A DNA stretch of 64,000 nucleotides from Paracoccaceae bacterium (GCA_011389685.1 JAABTV010000004.1:34878-98877); one strand, 5' to 3'. Numbered from the stretch's first letter, positions 38,530 through 47,993 are shown. Translations and numbers: made by a program. The notes: a model not told the origin generated them from the sequence alone.

Positions 38530-39423
38530 TCAACCAAGCTGTCGATCAAGCGCCAGACCGATCTCGTCAAGACTGTTCGCAATCTCGGCTCCCGACTCTT
38601 TCAGCAGCCGGATCTTAGCACTGGCGCTGTCTGCTTCATCGCCGATCATCGCGGCGACATGGCCGAAACTGACCCCCCTTGGATGATTTTCCTGAAAGCG
38701 CCCGGCGACGATCGCCACCACAGGTTTGCGCAACCGTTTGGACCGCAATGCAGCCGCGACCTCGGCCTCGTTGCCGGTCCCGGGTTCACCATAGATGACC
38801 ATTGCATCGGTATCCTGGTCGGCATCGAACAGGTCGAGATACTCGCACATGGATCGCCCGGTTGTCCGGTCTCCACCCATCGAAATCGCGGTCGAGACAC
38901 CGTGGCCCGAAGCCTTGAGCGCCATGGAGATCTCGGCCGACATGCCCCCGGACCGTGAGACGACGCCAATGCGGCCTGCCGGGTAGAGAGCGTCCGGGTT
39001 ATCGCCCCCAATCCCGCCAATCTTGCATTTCCCCGGTGAAATCACGCCGTTCGTGTTGAAACCCACCAGCCAGGCGCCCGCCGCTCTGGCGGCGGCGACC
39101 GCGCGAACTGCATCATGACGCGGGACATTCTCGGTGGTTGCCAGGATCACGCCAATTCCGGCTTCGGCGGCCTCGGTCACGGCATCGCAGATGCCGTTCA
39201 CGGGGACATAGAGAACGGCGGCATTTGCATCGGTGTTGGCCACGGCGGCGGCCACGGTATCAAATACGGGCACACCCTCCACTTCTTCACCGCCCCGGCC
39301 GGGGGTTACGCCGGCGACGATGTTCACGCCGTAATCCAGCGCGAGTCGCGTATCATAGCGTCCCTGATTGCCCGTGATGCCCTGCACGACCACGCGTGTC
39401 GAATTGTCGATCAAGACGCTCAT
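38530..39423 (-). CDS. Succinyl-CoA-synthetase-like ligase, alpha subunit
   Basis: 297 residues, SucD fold. The CoA-binding Rossmann segment VVVQGITGNQGRYDTRLALDYG opens the protein, followed by VTPGRGGEEVEGVPVFDTV. The phosphohistidine lies in the segment SFGHVAAMIG near residue 246, so catalysis by a phospho-His relay is expected. SucD, MtkB and related ligases look alike at this level, so the acid (succinate, malate, itaconate or another) is open. It overlaps the beta-subunit gene by 4 nt. Placement in the biotin/carboxylase island argues against a housekeeping TCA role. Confidence 0.85.
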   Translation of the reverse strand: MSVLIDNSTRVVVQGITGNQGRYDTRLALDYGVNIVAGVTPGRGGEEVEGVPVFDTVAAAVANTDANAAVLYVPVNGICDAVTEAAEAGIGVILATTENVPRHDAVRAVAAARAAGAWLVGFNTNGVISPGKCKIGGIGGDNPDALYPAGRIGVVSRSGGMSAEISMALKASGHGVSTAISMGGDRTTGRSMCEYLDLFDADQDTDAMVIYGEPGTGNEAEVAAALRSKRLRKPVVAIVAGRFQENHPRGVSFGHVAAMIGDEADSASAKIRLLKESGAEIANSLDEIGLALDRQLG

Positions 39424-40622
39424 GCCGTGGCTCCCTCGCCTTCTTCTGCAACAACTTTCCGGGTCGCGTCGACAATCGCGCGGGCGCCGTCCAACAGCGA
39501 CGCACCGGATGGCAGATAGGTGATGCCACCGATCTGCGCAGCCAACGCCCTTGCCTCGGCCTCGCGCGGTCCGAAGAGCCGCAGGATGATCGGAAACCGT
39601 GATGTGTCGACCTTGTTGCTCCGCACGGAATTCGCAAGCGCTTCGACAACCCGGTCCACCGGTGCCATTTGCAAATGGTTGTAGCCGATCAGCAGGCTGC
39701 GGGTGTTCGGGTTCGAGAACACCGCATCCAGCACGGCCTCGGTCTTGACGGTGCCGGGGGCGGGGCTGATATCGGAATGGTTGGCAGGTCGTCCGCCAAG
39801 ATCAATGATCATGTCGTGCTGAAGAAGCCCCGCACCCCCGCCCGCGACAAGCAAGCCGATATCGCCATCAAGTTCCACATATCGCGCGTCACCTCCGGGG
39901 TTTGCACGATTGACATCGTTGACCATCCGTTCGCGGGGATTGTCAGGCTGCTGCGATGGGGCATCGGGCAGTTCGGGATGACGCCCGAGTGCACCGTCAT
40001 CGATTTCAATCATCGTCCCCACCATCGAGAGGCGTCCGTCCGCATCCACCGCAAGCGGGTTGATTTCCATCATTTCAGCATCCAACTCCACAAACGCGCG
40101 CCAGAGCCTCGCCGTGAGGCGGCCAACGTCGGCGAGCGCCCGACCTTTCAATCCGGCCCGCGACCAAAGGTCGATGGCTTCCCACGGCCGCAATCCCTTC
40201 AAGGGGTCGATCGGAGTCGTGACAATCCGTTCGGGCGTGGTCGCATGGACCTGTTCGATCTCGACACCGCCAGCGGTGGAGATGGCCAGAATCGGCACCC
40301 GGTCCGAGAAGCTGAATGCGAGATAGAATTCCTGCGCAATCTTGGCGCCTCTTTCGACATAAACCCGCTTCACTAAGCCCAGCTCGGTCTCCTGGCCCAG
40401 CATCTCGGTTGCGACGGCTTCTGCGTTGGCAGCGTCGACCAGGCGAACAAGGCCACTCTTGCCGCGCCTGCCCGTTGGCAAGAGTGCCTTCAAGGCAACC
40501 GTCCCGCCGAACTCCGAGGCCAGTTCCCCGACCCTGGTCGCCGTTTCGGCCGGTGCGCCTTCCGGCACCGGGAGTTTCAATCGCCGCATGAGGCTTTTCG
40601 CAATGTCTTCCGTGAGTTTCAT
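39420..40622 (-). CDS. Succinyl-CoA-synthetase-like ligase, beta subunit
   Basis: 400 residues, ATP-grasp followed by a CoA-ligase domain as in SucC and MtkA. The N-terminal region LPVPEGAPAETATRVGELASEFGG is an ATP-grasp opening, EMMEINPLAVDADGRLSMV near residue 210 carries the metal-binding Glu/Asn pair, and the C-terminal third has the SucC-like GGGAGLLQHDMIIDLGG segment. It would activate a carboxylic acid to a CoA thioester with the alpha subunit. It is the first gene of the minus-strand unit running on to bioN, divergent from a carboxyltransferase gene. Confidence 0.85.
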   Translation of the reverse strand: MKLTEDIAKSLMRRLKLPVPEGAPAETATRVGELASEFGGTVALKALLPTGRRGKSGLVRLVDAANAEAVATEMLGQETELGLVKRVYVERGAKIAQEFYLAFSFSDRVPILAISTAGGVEIEQVHATTPERIVTTPIDPLKGLRPWEAIDLWSRAGLKGRALADVGRLTARLWRAFVELDAEMMEINPLAVDADGRLSMVGTMIEIDDGALGRHPELPDAPSQQPDNPRERMVNDVNRANPGGDARYVELDGDIGLLVAGGGAGLLQHDMIIDLGGRPANHSDISPAPGTVKTEAVLDAVFSNPNTRSLLIGYNHLQMAPVDRVVEALANSVRSNKVDTSRFPIILRLFGPREAEARALAAQIGGITYLPSGASLLDGARAIVDATRKVVAEEGEGATA

Positions 40623-40700
40623 GCAACCTCCCAGTCATTTCTCCATGTCGCTGCCTCAAGGCCGGCGATCAGGATGGACACTTTCTCACCATTAATAAAG

Positions 40701-40727
40701 AATGTTAACAACAGCAATGTCAAACAA
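40701..40727. promoter_or_regulatory. Candidate GntR operator, degenerate copy
   Basis: AATGTTAACAAC (40701-40712) matches 9 of 12 of the island core AATGTTGACATT, and AATGTCAAACAA (40716-40727) holds a TTGACATT half-site on the minus strand. It is in the 130-bp gap between the divergent ligase pair and the first carboxyltransferase. The minus-strand TTGACA can act as a -35 box, with a TTTATT -10 candidate 18 nt on. It is weaker than the other three sites. Confidence 0.45.
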
Positions 40728-40752
40728 TAAGCCACAACAAAGGAGGCTGCAT

Positions 40753-42312
40753 ATGTCATGGCAACCAGAAGTAGATGAAATCGCGAAGCGAAGGGCCTGG
40801 GCCGAAGAGATGGGCGGGGGTGAGGGTGTGGCCCGTCAGACCGCCCGCGAACGCCAGACGATACGTGAACGAATCGCCGCTCTTGTTGATCCGGGATCGT
40901 TCCGGGAAGTTGGGAAACTGGCGGGGACGGCTGAATATGTCGACGGCAAACCTGTCTCGGTCACGCCCTCTTCCTATGTCATGGGGCTGGCAAAGATCGA
41001 CGGCCGTGACGTCGCGCTTGGCGGAGAGGATTTCACCGTGCGTGGCGGCACCGGATCGACGGCGCGCCGGAAAGGTGGACAAGGCGGGTTCGTCGAGGAC
41101 CTTGCGCATGAATACCGGATTCCCCTGATCAACCTGATCGACGGAGCGGGAGGGTCGGTAACCTCGCTCAAGCGCCGCGGCTACGCGCCGATGCCGGGGA
41201 CCGATGATTTCGGCCGCTCGGTCGAACTTCTGGGCGAGGTTCCCGTGATTACGTCCGTGATGGGCACAGCGGCCGGCGGGCCGGCGGCACGGGCGATGCT
41301 GGCACATTTCTCGATGATGGTCCGCGACAAGTCGCAGGTGTTTGCCGCAGGCCCGGCTGTGGTCGAGCGTGCATTGGGAGAAACCTTGACAGCCGACGAA
41401 CTGGGCGGCGCTTCGGTTGCGGTGGATACCGCCGGGTCAATAGACAATGCCTACCCGTCCGAGGCAGAAGCGTTTGAAGCCATCCGCGGATTCCTGAGCT
41501 ACATGCCGCAGAACGTCTGGTCAGCCCCGCCCTTCGTCGAGACCAACGACCCGATGGACAGACGCGATGAAAGGCTGTTGTCACTGGTGCCGCGCAATCG
41601 GCGTCAAGCGTATAGCATGCACAAATTGATGTCGATCATCGCGGATCAGGACTCGACCTTCGAGATCCAGCCGACCTTTGGCAGATCCATCATCACCCGG
41701 TTTGCGCGGTTCGGTGGCCATGTCGCCGGGCTGATCGGGAACAATCCGATGCATTATGGTGGCGCCCTGGACTCGGCAGGGGCACAGAAGATGACCCATT
41801 TCATCGATCTGTGCGATCAGTTCGGTATTCCGATCATCTATCTGGCCGACGTCCCGGGCTTCATGATCGGATCTGCCGCGGAACGCTCCGGTGTGTTGCG
41901 GGCCGGCGTTCGGGCGGTGCATGCCGGACTTCAGGCCAGTGTGCCGTGCATGACCGTGATCATCCGCAAATGCTATGGCATGGCCGGGATGGCGATGGTC
42001 AACCAGAAGGGGCTGAACCTCAAGCTTGCCTGGCCATCAGGCGAATGGGGCTCGTTGCCGGTCGAGGGCGGCGTGGCGGTGGCTTTCCGTCGCGAGATCG
42101 CGACCGCGCCCGATCCCGCCGCTCGCGAGGCGGAGCTGGAAGCGGAATTCCGCAGCTATGCCAATCCTTTCAAGACCGCCGAGGCTTTTGCCGTCGAGGA
42201 CATCATTGATCCGCGCGACACGCGGTTTCACCTGTGCCGGCAGATCGAAGCAGCACAGGAAAGATTGCGCACAGACCGTGGCCCGCGACCGCAGGTCGGG
42301 GTCCGGCCATGA
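40753..42312 (+). CDS. Acyl-CoA carboxylase beta subunit (carboxyltransferase 1)
   Basis: 519 residues with N and C carboxyltransferase (crotonase-fold) domains. Oxyanion-type loops are seen at LIDGAGGSV near residue 130 and GTAAGGPAARAM near 176 in the N half, and LADVPGFMIGSAAER and RKCYGMAGMAMVN in the C half. It transfers CO2 from carboxybiotin to an acyl-CoA. AAAGGAGG lies 6 nt before the ATG, fixing the start. It opens MSWQPEVDEIAKRR, closely like carboxyltransferase 2 (MSWQKEVDEIARRR), so the two are paralogues. It has its own promoter and no biotin carboxylase domain. Confidence 0.9.
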   Translation: MSWQPEVDEIAKRRAWAEEMGGGEGVARQTARERQTIRERIAALVDPGSFREVGKLAGTAEYVDGKPVSVTPSSYVMGLAKIDGRDVALGGEDFTVRGGTGSTARRKGGQGGFVEDLAHEYRIPLINLIDGAGGSVTSLKRRGYAPMPGTDDFGRSVELLGEVPVITSVMGTAAGGPAARAMLAHFSMMVRDKSQVFAAGPAVVERALGETLTADELGGASVAVDTAGSIDNAYPSEAEAFEAIRGFLSYMPQNVWSAPPFVETNDPMDRRDERLLSLVPRNRRQAYSMHKLMSIIADQDSTFEIQPTFGRSIITRFARFGGHVAGLIGNNPMHYGGALDSAGAQKMTHFIDLCDQFGIPIIYLADVPGFMIGSAAERSGVLRAGVRAVHAGLQASVPCMTVIIRKCYGMAGMAMVNQKGLNLKLAWPSGEWGSLPVEGGVAVAFRREIATAPDPAAREAELEAEFRSYANPFKTAEAFAVEDIIDPRDTRFHLCRQIEAAQERLRTDRGPRPQVGVRP

Positions 42313-42339
42313 GCCAGAACCCCTATCCTTGAGACACGC

Positions 42340-43698
42340 TCACGCGATCAGCGATTTACGCCTTTCCTCGACAAACCCGGTCCAGATCGCGCCGTCCCTG
42401 AAGTCGGGATCGTTCAGAACCGCGATGAGAAACTCGCGGTTTGTCGCAGGCCCTTCGATCCGGGTCGCCTCGAGCGCAGCGCGCAGGCGGTCGATGGCGA
42501 TCGTGCGATCCTCGCCCCAGGCAATCAACTTGGCGATCATCGGGTCATAATAGGGCGTGATCGTATCTCCGACCCGGACGCCGGCATCGACCCGAATGCC
42601 CGGCATCGTGTCGGGCAGATCGAATGCCGCGAGCGTGCCCGGCGATGGCAGGAAATTTTTCGCCGGGTTCTCGGCATATAGACGGCATTCTACGGCGACG
42701 CCGGTTCTTGAGACTGAGGCAAGCGTGTCATGCAACTCTTCGCCCGCGGCGAGCCGCAGTTGCAATCCGATCAGATCACACCCGGTCACCATCTCGGTGA
42801 CCGGGTGCTCAACCTGGATGCGGGTGTTCATCTCGAGAAAGAAATACTCGCCGGTGTCTGCATCGGCCACGAACTCGACCGTTCCGGCACCCGTATAGCT
42901 CTGAGATGCGGCAAGTGCGCGTGCCGATTCCGCCATTCCGGCCACGGCCTCGGCGGGGAACCCGGGTGCCGGGCTTTCCTCGATGATCTTCTGGAATCGC
43001 CGTTGCAACGAGCAGTCGCGCTCGAACAAGTGAACGGCCCGTCCGTCGCCGAAGCCGAAGACCTGGATTTCGATATGCCGGGCTCTTGGAATGAACCGTT
43101 CCAGATAGACAGAGCCATCGCCGAAACTGCGTTCCGCCATGGACTGCGTCGCCTCGACGGTCTTTCGCAACGTCTCCGCGCTGTCCACGCGCCGCATGCC
43201 GATACCACCTCCACCGGCCGCAGCCTTGACCAGAAGCGGATACCCAACGGCTTCAGCCATCTGTTCGAGTCCATCAAGCGCTCCGGGCAGGAGCCGGTCG
43301 GAACCTTGTGCAACCGGAACACCAGCCTTCTGGGCGAGCTGTCGAGCGCGCTGCTTGTCGCCCATGGCCTCGATCGTTTCCGGGCGCGGGCCGACCCAGA
43401 TCAATCCCGCGTCCATGACTGCACGGGCGAAATCCGCGTTCTCGGCCATGAACCCATAGCCAGGATGGATGGCATCGGCTCCCGTTTCCTGGGCCGCGGC
43501 AAGGATCGCGTCCTGTCGGAGATAGCTTTCGGCGGCAGGCGGAGGGCCGATGCGCACAGACGCGTCGGCCATTTCGACATGCATCGCATCAGCATCCGCG
43601 TCCGAGTAGACCGCGACAGCCTCGAGCCCCAGCTTCCGGGCGGCCCGGATCACACGACAGGCGATCTCGCCTCGGTTGGCAACCAGTATTCGTTTCAT
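42340..43698 (-). CDS. Biotin carboxylase subunit
   Basis: 452 residues, free-standing biotin carboxylase. RILVANRGEIACRVIRAA opens it, the ATP-grasp glycine loop is AAAGGGGIGMRRV near residue 162, ERDCSLQRR follows, and the catalytic EMNTRIQVEHPVTE sits near 285. It carboxylates biotin on a carrier protein with ATP and bicarbonate. No biotin carrier domain is fused; the 73-residue carrier at 46982 is the only one in the window. It follows carboxyltransferase 2 by 13 nt in one operon. GGGAGCAGG precedes the ATG. Confidence 0.93.
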   Translation of the reverse strand: MKRILVANRGEIACRVIRAARKLGLEAVAVYSDADADAMHVEMADASVRIGPPPAAESYLRQDAILAAAQETGADAIHPGYGFMAENADFARAVMDAGLIWVGPRPETIEAMGDKQRARQLAQKAGVPVAQGSDRLLPGALDGLEQMAEAVGYPLLVKAAAGGGGIGMRRVDSAETLRKTVEATQSMAERSFGDGSVYLERFIPRARHIEIQVFGFGDGRAVHLFERDCSLQRRFQKIIEESPAPGFPAEAVAGMAESARALAASQSYTGAGTVEFVADADTGEYFFLEMNTRIQVEHPVTEMVTGCDLIGLQLRLAAGEELHDTLASVSRTGVAVECRLYAENPAKNFLPSPGTLAAFDLPDTMPGIRVDAGVRVGDTITPYYDPMIAKLIAWGEDRTIAIDRLRAALEATRIEGPATNREFLIAVLNDPDFRDGAIWTGFVEERRKSLIA

Positions 43699-43711
43699 GT
43701 CCTGCTCCCTG

Positions 43712-45268
43712 TCAAATACGAATCGTGCGGCTCTTGACGCCCAACTGCTCAGGCAGCAACCGCCAGGCATCATCCAGCCAATCGTTCAACAAGGAACGGG
43801 TTTCGCGGGGGTCGATGATGTCGGGAACCTTGAACCGCTCGGCGGTGAGGAACGGTGATTCAAGATGATCATACATCTCTTCCAACTCGGTCAGCCGCTC
43901 GGCGCGATCCTCGGGTGACAGCGCCTCGAGTTCCTTGCGATAGGCCGCTTCAACGCCGCCGCTGACCGGGATCGATCCCCAACGCGCCGAGGGCCAGGCA
44001 TAGTGAAGGTTCAGCCCCTGAAGGCGACCATATGTCGTTCCGGCCAGCCCATAGAGACGCCGGACGATGATCGCGCACCAGGGCACCTGGCTTTGTTCGA
44101 TCGCCGAAACGACGCGCACGGATCCCTTGACCGTCCCCTGAAGCTCGGCCTCGGGGCCCACAACGGTTCCGGGCTGATCAACGAAATTCACCACCGGAAG
44201 ATGGAACGTGTCGCACAGGTCGATGAAGGTTTCCATCTTCTCCGCCGCACCCCGGGTCAGGCCACCACCATAATGCATCGGGTCATTGGCGATCACACCC
44301 ACGGGCCGCCCGTCGAGCCGGGCAAAGCAGGTCACGACCGACCGGCCGTAATGCCTGGTCAGTTCGAAAACCGAACCCTTGTCCATGACCAGTTCGATCA
44401 GGCGCCGGGGCTTGTAGACGCGCCGACGATCCCGCGGAATGATGGAGAGAAGCTCCTCTTCGCGCCGGTCGCGCGGGTCGTCGCATTCGGTGACGGGCGG
44501 AATTTCAAAGACGCTGGAGGGCAGATAGGACAGAAACTTGCGCACCATCTCGAACGCTTCTTCCTCGGTTTCGGCCTCGTTGCCGATCACACCGCTGCCC
44601 CGGACATGGACCTTGGAGCCGCCGAGGTCTTCCTTGTCGACCTTGACGCCCATGCCCCGCTCGACCACGGGCGGGCCGCCCGCGAAGACCTGCGAGGTTC
44701 CCTTTACCATGACCGAATAATGCGCGCAGGCCGCCTTGAGCGCCCCAAGTCCGGCACAGGGGCCAAGGGCAAGGCCGACAACCGGAATGTAGCCCAGCTT
44801 GGAGGCCATCAACCATGTCGGATAACCCGGAATCTTGGTCGATGCCTGCTGTTCCAGGAGACGCACACTGCCACCTGCGCTTTCGACAAGGCGAATCAGG
44901 GGAATACGCATCTCGAGGGCGTAGTTCTCCGCGTAGATCCACTTCTCGGACACGGTCGCCTCAGAGGAGCCGCCGCGAATCGTCCAATCGTCGCCATCAA
45001 CCGATACCTTGCGCCCGTCGATCTTGATGGTTCCGATCACCGCATTGGATGGCCTTACAGACACAAGATTGTGGTTGTCGTCATAGGTCGCCTTGCCCGC
45101 CAAGGCGCCGAGCTCACGAAAACTGCCTGGATCGGCGAGCTTGTCGATACGTTCGCGAACGGTGAAACGTCCAGCCGCATGTTGACGCTCCACCGCTTCA
45201 GGTCCGCCAAGGTCTTCGGCGATCTTTCTGCGCCTTGCAATTTCATCGACTTCTTTTTGCCAGCTCAT
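43712..45268 (-). CDS. Acyl-CoA carboxylase beta subunit (carboxyltransferase 2)
   Basis: 518 residues, same family and N-terminus as carboxyltransferase 1. N-half loops are LVESAGGSVRLLEQ and LGPCAGLGALKAA; C-half loops are FVDQPGTVVGPEAELQG and RRLYGLAGTTYG. The DQPGTVVG loop departs from the usual DxPGFxxG form, replacing Phe with Thr and lacking the following Gln-Glu, so substrate choice or activity may differ. AAAGAGGAAATC precedes the ATG at 45268. It is the first gene of an operon with the biotin carboxylase. Confidence 0.88.
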   Translation of the reverse strand: MSWQKEVDEIARRRKIAEDLGGPEAVERQHAAGRFTVRERIDKLADPGSFRELGALAGKATYDDNHNLVSVRPSNAVIGTIKIDGRKVSVDGDDWTIRGGSSEATVSEKWIYAENYALEMRIPLIRLVESAGGSVRLLEQQASTKIPGYPTWLMASKLGYIPVVGLALGPCAGLGALKAACAHYSVMVKGTSQVFAGGPPVVERGMGVKVDKEDLGGSKVHVRGSGVIGNEAETEEEAFEMVRKFLSYLPSSVFEIPPVTECDDPRDRREEELLSIIPRDRRRVYKPRRLIELVMDKGSVFELTRHYGRSVVTCFARLDGRPVGVIANDPMHYGGGLTRGAAEKMETFIDLCDTFHLPVVNFVDQPGTVVGPEAELQGTVKGSVRVVSAIEQSQVPWCAIIVRRLYGLAGTTYGRLQGLNLHYAWPSARWGSIPVSGGVEAAYRKELEALSPEDRAERLTELEEMYDHLESPFLTAERFKVPDIIDPRETRSLLNDWLDDAWRLLPEQLGVKSRTIRI

Positions 45269-45327
45269 ACGGGATTTCCTCTTTGTATCTGCACCACCGG
45301 ACCCGCCAGTGTGAGATGAGCGTAACA

Positions 45328-45345
45328 AGTATTGTTGACATTGTG
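45328..45345. promoter_or_regulatory. Candidate GntR operator between two carboxyltransferase genes
   Basis: The 18-mer matches the island palindrome AACAATGTTGACATTGTT at 14 of 18 positions; its core ATTGTTGACATT is 11 of 12. It lies midway in the 125-bp gap between divergent carboxyltransferases 2 and 3. The embedded TTGACA can serve as a -35 box, so binding would block transcription. Confidence 0.65.
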
Positions 45346-45393
45346 AATGATTTCATCATCAATCGGAGTCGGATTACGAGCGGAGGAAATACA

Positions 45394-46932
45394 ATGTCCC
45401 GACACGAAGAGCTTGCCCAGGATCTGGAGGCACGCCGTGCGCGTGTTCTTGAAATGGGCGGCCAGGAGAAGCTTGCTGCGCGCAAGGCCGCAGGCCAACT
45501 CAATGCGCGGGAGCGGATCGATCACCTGTTCGATCCGGAAAGCTTTGCGGAAACGGGAATGTTCGCCACGTCGCACATTCCCGCAATGCGTGATAAGTCG
45601 CCCGCGGACGGCAAGGTTTGCGGCTATGGGCGGATCGAGGGCCGCCCCGCTGCGATGGTCTCCTGCGACATCACGACACTGGGCGCCTCGTCGAGCCTGA
45701 CCAATGTTCGCAAGATGGGTCATCTTCGCCGCACAGCCATTCGCAATGGCATGCCGATGATCTTCCTGAACGAAACATCCGGTGCGCGCATCCCCGACAC
45801 CATGGGAGCACAAGGCACGGGTGCCTTGGGGCAAGACCCCGAACAGTTCATCCGTGGTCGGGAAATCCCATATGTGGCGGCCTGCCTGGGGGCCAGCTAC
45901 GGCACGGGCACATGGTACACCATGCTCTCCGATTTCGTGGTGATGCGCAAAGGCGCATGCCTTGCGGTCTCTTCGCCGCGCGTGACCTCCCTGGCCATAG
46001 GCGAAGAGGTGCAACTCGAAGAGTTGGGTGGCTGGAAGCTGCACACTGAAAAGACCGGCCTTGTCGACTACGCGGTCGACAGCGATGAAGAGGCGCTTGA
46101 TCTGGTAAAGCGGTTCCTGTCCTATTTGCCATCCCACGCCGAAGAGCTTCCACCCGCGGTGGAACCGCCGGACGAAAGCGCATATGATGGCTCTTCCATC
46201 ACCGACATCGTTCCCGCCGAGCGCCAGAAGGTCTATGATGCGCGCAAACTGATCGCCGCGATTGCCGATCCGGGCTCGGTTTTCGAACTCAAGCCGCGCT
46301 TCGGGCGGGTCGCGACCACGGCGCTGACGCGGATGGGCGGCAAGGTCGTGGGCGTTGTCGCCACGAACCCGATGTTCAAGGGCGGCGCACTCGACCCCGA
46401 CGGGTGCGACAAGATCACCAGCTTTCTGGTTCTCTGCGACAGTTTCCATATACCGATCGTGATGTTGACTGATACACCGGGCTTCCTGATCGGTGTTGAA
46501 GGTGAAAGGCGCAAGGCCCCAGGAAAAATCATGAACTTCATGTCCGCTCTGCAAATGTGCAGCGTGCCAAAACTTTCGATTGTTACCCGCAAATCCTATG
46601 GTCAGGCCTATCTGAACATGGGCGGATCGCGCAACTCGGACGAAATGGCGGCATGGACGACCGCGGATGTTGGTTTCATGGACCCGAATATCGGCGTAAA
46701 TGTCGTATACGGGGTGACGGCGGAAAGCGACCCGCAGAAATTCGAGGAATTGAAAGCCGAAATATCCCGCGAGACGTCTGCCTATGATCTCGCCGCGATC
46801 TATTCGGCGCAGTCGGTACTTGACCCCCGCCAGACACGCCAGTGGCTGATGTCAATGCTGGGCGTGCATTCCCGTGGCAGGGAACGCGGCTTCTCGCGTC
46901 GGGCACTCGCAAACTGGCCGACCACATTCTGA
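45394..46932 (+). CDS. Acyl-CoA carboxylase beta subunit (carboxyltransferase 3, PccB-like)
   Basis: 512 residues, closest to the PccB/AccD5 type. N-half loop NETSGARIPDTMGAQG, C-half TDTPGFLIGVEGERR and RKSYGQAYLNMGG. It begins SRHEELAQDLEARRARVLEMGG, the usual N-terminal helix. Carboxyl transfer from carboxybiotin to propionyl-CoA-like or larger acyl-CoA substrates is expected. CGGAGGAAAT gives the start at 45394. It leads an operon with the biotin carrier (49 nt later) and the GntR regulator. Confidence 0.9.
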   Translation: MSRHEELAQDLEARRARVLEMGGQEKLAARKAAGQLNARERIDHLFDPESFAETGMFATSHIPAMRDKSPADGKVCGYGRIEGRPAAMVSCDITTLGASSSLTNVRKMGHLRRTAIRNGMPMIFLNETSGARIPDTMGAQGTGALGQDPEQFIRGREIPYVAACLGASYGTGTWYTMLSDFVVMRKGACLAVSSPRVTSLAIGEEVQLEELGGWKLHTEKTGLVDYAVDSDEEALDLVKRFLSYLPSHAEELPPAVEPPDESAYDGSSITDIVPAERQKVYDARKLIAAIADPGSVFELKPRFGRVATTALTRMGGKVVGVVATNPMFKGGALDPDGCDKITSFLVLCDSFHIPIVMLTDTPGFLIGVEGERRKAPGKIMNFMSALQMCSVPKLSIVTRKSYGQAYLNMGGSRNSDEMAAWTTADVGFMDPNIGVNVVYGVTAESDPQKFEELKAEISRETSAYDLAAIYSAQSVLDPRQTRQWLMSMLGVHSRGRERGFSRRALANWPTTF

Positions 46933-46981
46933 AAAAAAGAAACATTCTGGAAACCAAGCAACGAAGGTAAGAAGAAACACC

Positions 46982-47203
46982 ATGGCTGAAGAAAAAATCT
47001 GTTCGGAAATCACCGGAACCGTCTGGAAGATCGAAATGGGTGTGGGCGACAAGGTTGAAGAAGACGACGTGATCATGATTCTCGAATCCATGAAAATGGA
47101 AATACCGGTCCTCGCAACGTGCGCAGGCACGATTAAGGAGCTTCTCGTAGATGAAGGAAGCGCAATAGCAGAAGATCAAGTCATTGCTATTGTCGACACC
47201 TGA
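46982..47203 (+). CDS. Small biotin carboxyl carrier protein
   Basis: Only 73 residues: a stand-alone biotinyl domain without the Pro/Ala-rich N-terminal half of AccB. The biotinylated Lys is in ESMKMEIPV near residue 36, and the second half-domain ends AEDQVIAIVD. It must carry CO2 between the biotin carboxylase (42340-43698) and one or more of the three carboxyltransferases. It lies between carboxyltransferase 3 and the regulator. A biotin transporter is encoded in the same island. Confidence 0.92.
   Translation: MAEEKICSEITGTVWKIEMGVGDKVEEDDVIMILESMKMEIPVLATCAGTIKELLVDEGSAIAEDQVIAIVDT
47189..47200 (+). promoter_or_regulatory. Weak GntR-like site at the 3' end of the carrier gene
   Basis: ATTGTCGACACC matches 8 of 12 of the island core AATGTTGACATT, and lies 34 nt before the GntR gene. 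It is within coding sequence, so it may be chance; if real it would suggest autoregulation. Confidence 0.2.
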
Positions 47204-47233
47204 TTCTATAGGTCATGCTCAGATAAACAATGA

Positions 47234-47986
47234 GTGTTTCGACTGGAATCTGATGTGACCTTGGGAAGTGTAAGTCGCCTTGAACACAGTTTGGGATCAA
47301 TCCGCCCGGGTCTGACCGAAGGGCCCCATGCTCTCTCACTTGCCGAGCAAATCGCGACGCAACTTGCTGAATCGATCATAAACGAGGAATACGCGCCTGG
47401 TGCCCGCATCCACGAGATTGCCGTTTCCGAGCAGTTTCAGGTGAGTCGGGGACCAGTGCGCGAGGCGTTGCGCATTCTCGAGAATGCCGGGCTGGTCTCG
47501 ATCCAGCCCAGACGGGGCGCCATCGTCACCAATCTGACGGTTGAGGAGGTCGATGATATTTTCGAGATCCGCGCCGTGCTCGTCGGGCTTGCGGCGCGTC
47601 GGCTGGCGCGCAACTTCCCGCCAAAGAACCTGTCCCAGATTGAAGAGCGGATCGCGAAGCTTCAGGACCTGACGACGCAAGCCGACCAGGATGCGGCGCG
47701 TTATGTCACGATCAGCCAGGAGTTGAGCTTTCTTCTCTGCGCAGGCACAGGCAGCGAGCAGCTCACGTCGATCGTCTATTCCCTGTTCCACCAGACCATC
47801 CGTTACACCCGCATCGGCCTGTCGACACCCGAGCGGCGACAGAACTCGGCCAAGACCTGGGCGAAGCTGCTGATGAATATTCGAGCCGGCGCAGAAGACG
47901 AAGCGGAAAGGACAGCCCGCGAACTGGTCGACAATTCGCGGGCAATGGCGATCAAGATGCTGCGCAGCGAAGAGGGCGCCAGCTGA
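47234..47986 (+). CDS. GntR-family regulator with FCD domain
   Basis: 250 residues. A winged helix-turn-helix at about residues 37-100 (LAEQIATQLAESIINEEYAPGARI, then VSRGPVREALRILENAGLV and RRGAIV) is followed by an FCD all-helical ligand domain. FCD regulators usually bind carboxylates or acyl-CoA type ligands and repress catabolic operons. The start is GTG; another GTG 7 codons on (47255) is possible, as neither has a strong ribosome site. It is the third gene after carboxyltransferase 3 and the carrier, and convergent with the acyl-CoA synthetase. It is the only DNA-binding regulator in the island, so it is the best candidate for the shared operator. Confidence 0.9.
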   Translation: MFRLESDVTLGSVSRLEHSLGSIRPGLTEGPHALSLAEQIATQLAESIINEEYAPGARIHEIAVSEQFQVSRGPVREALRILENAGLVSIQPRRGAIVTNLTVEEVDDIFEIRAVLVGLAARRLARNFPPKNLSQIEERIAKLQDLTTQADQDAARYVTISQELSFLLCAGTGSEQLTSIVYSLFHQTIRYTRIGLSTPERRQNSAKTWAKLLMNIRAGAEDEAERTARELVDNSRAMAIKMLRSEEGAS

Positions 47987-47993
47987 GCGTGTC

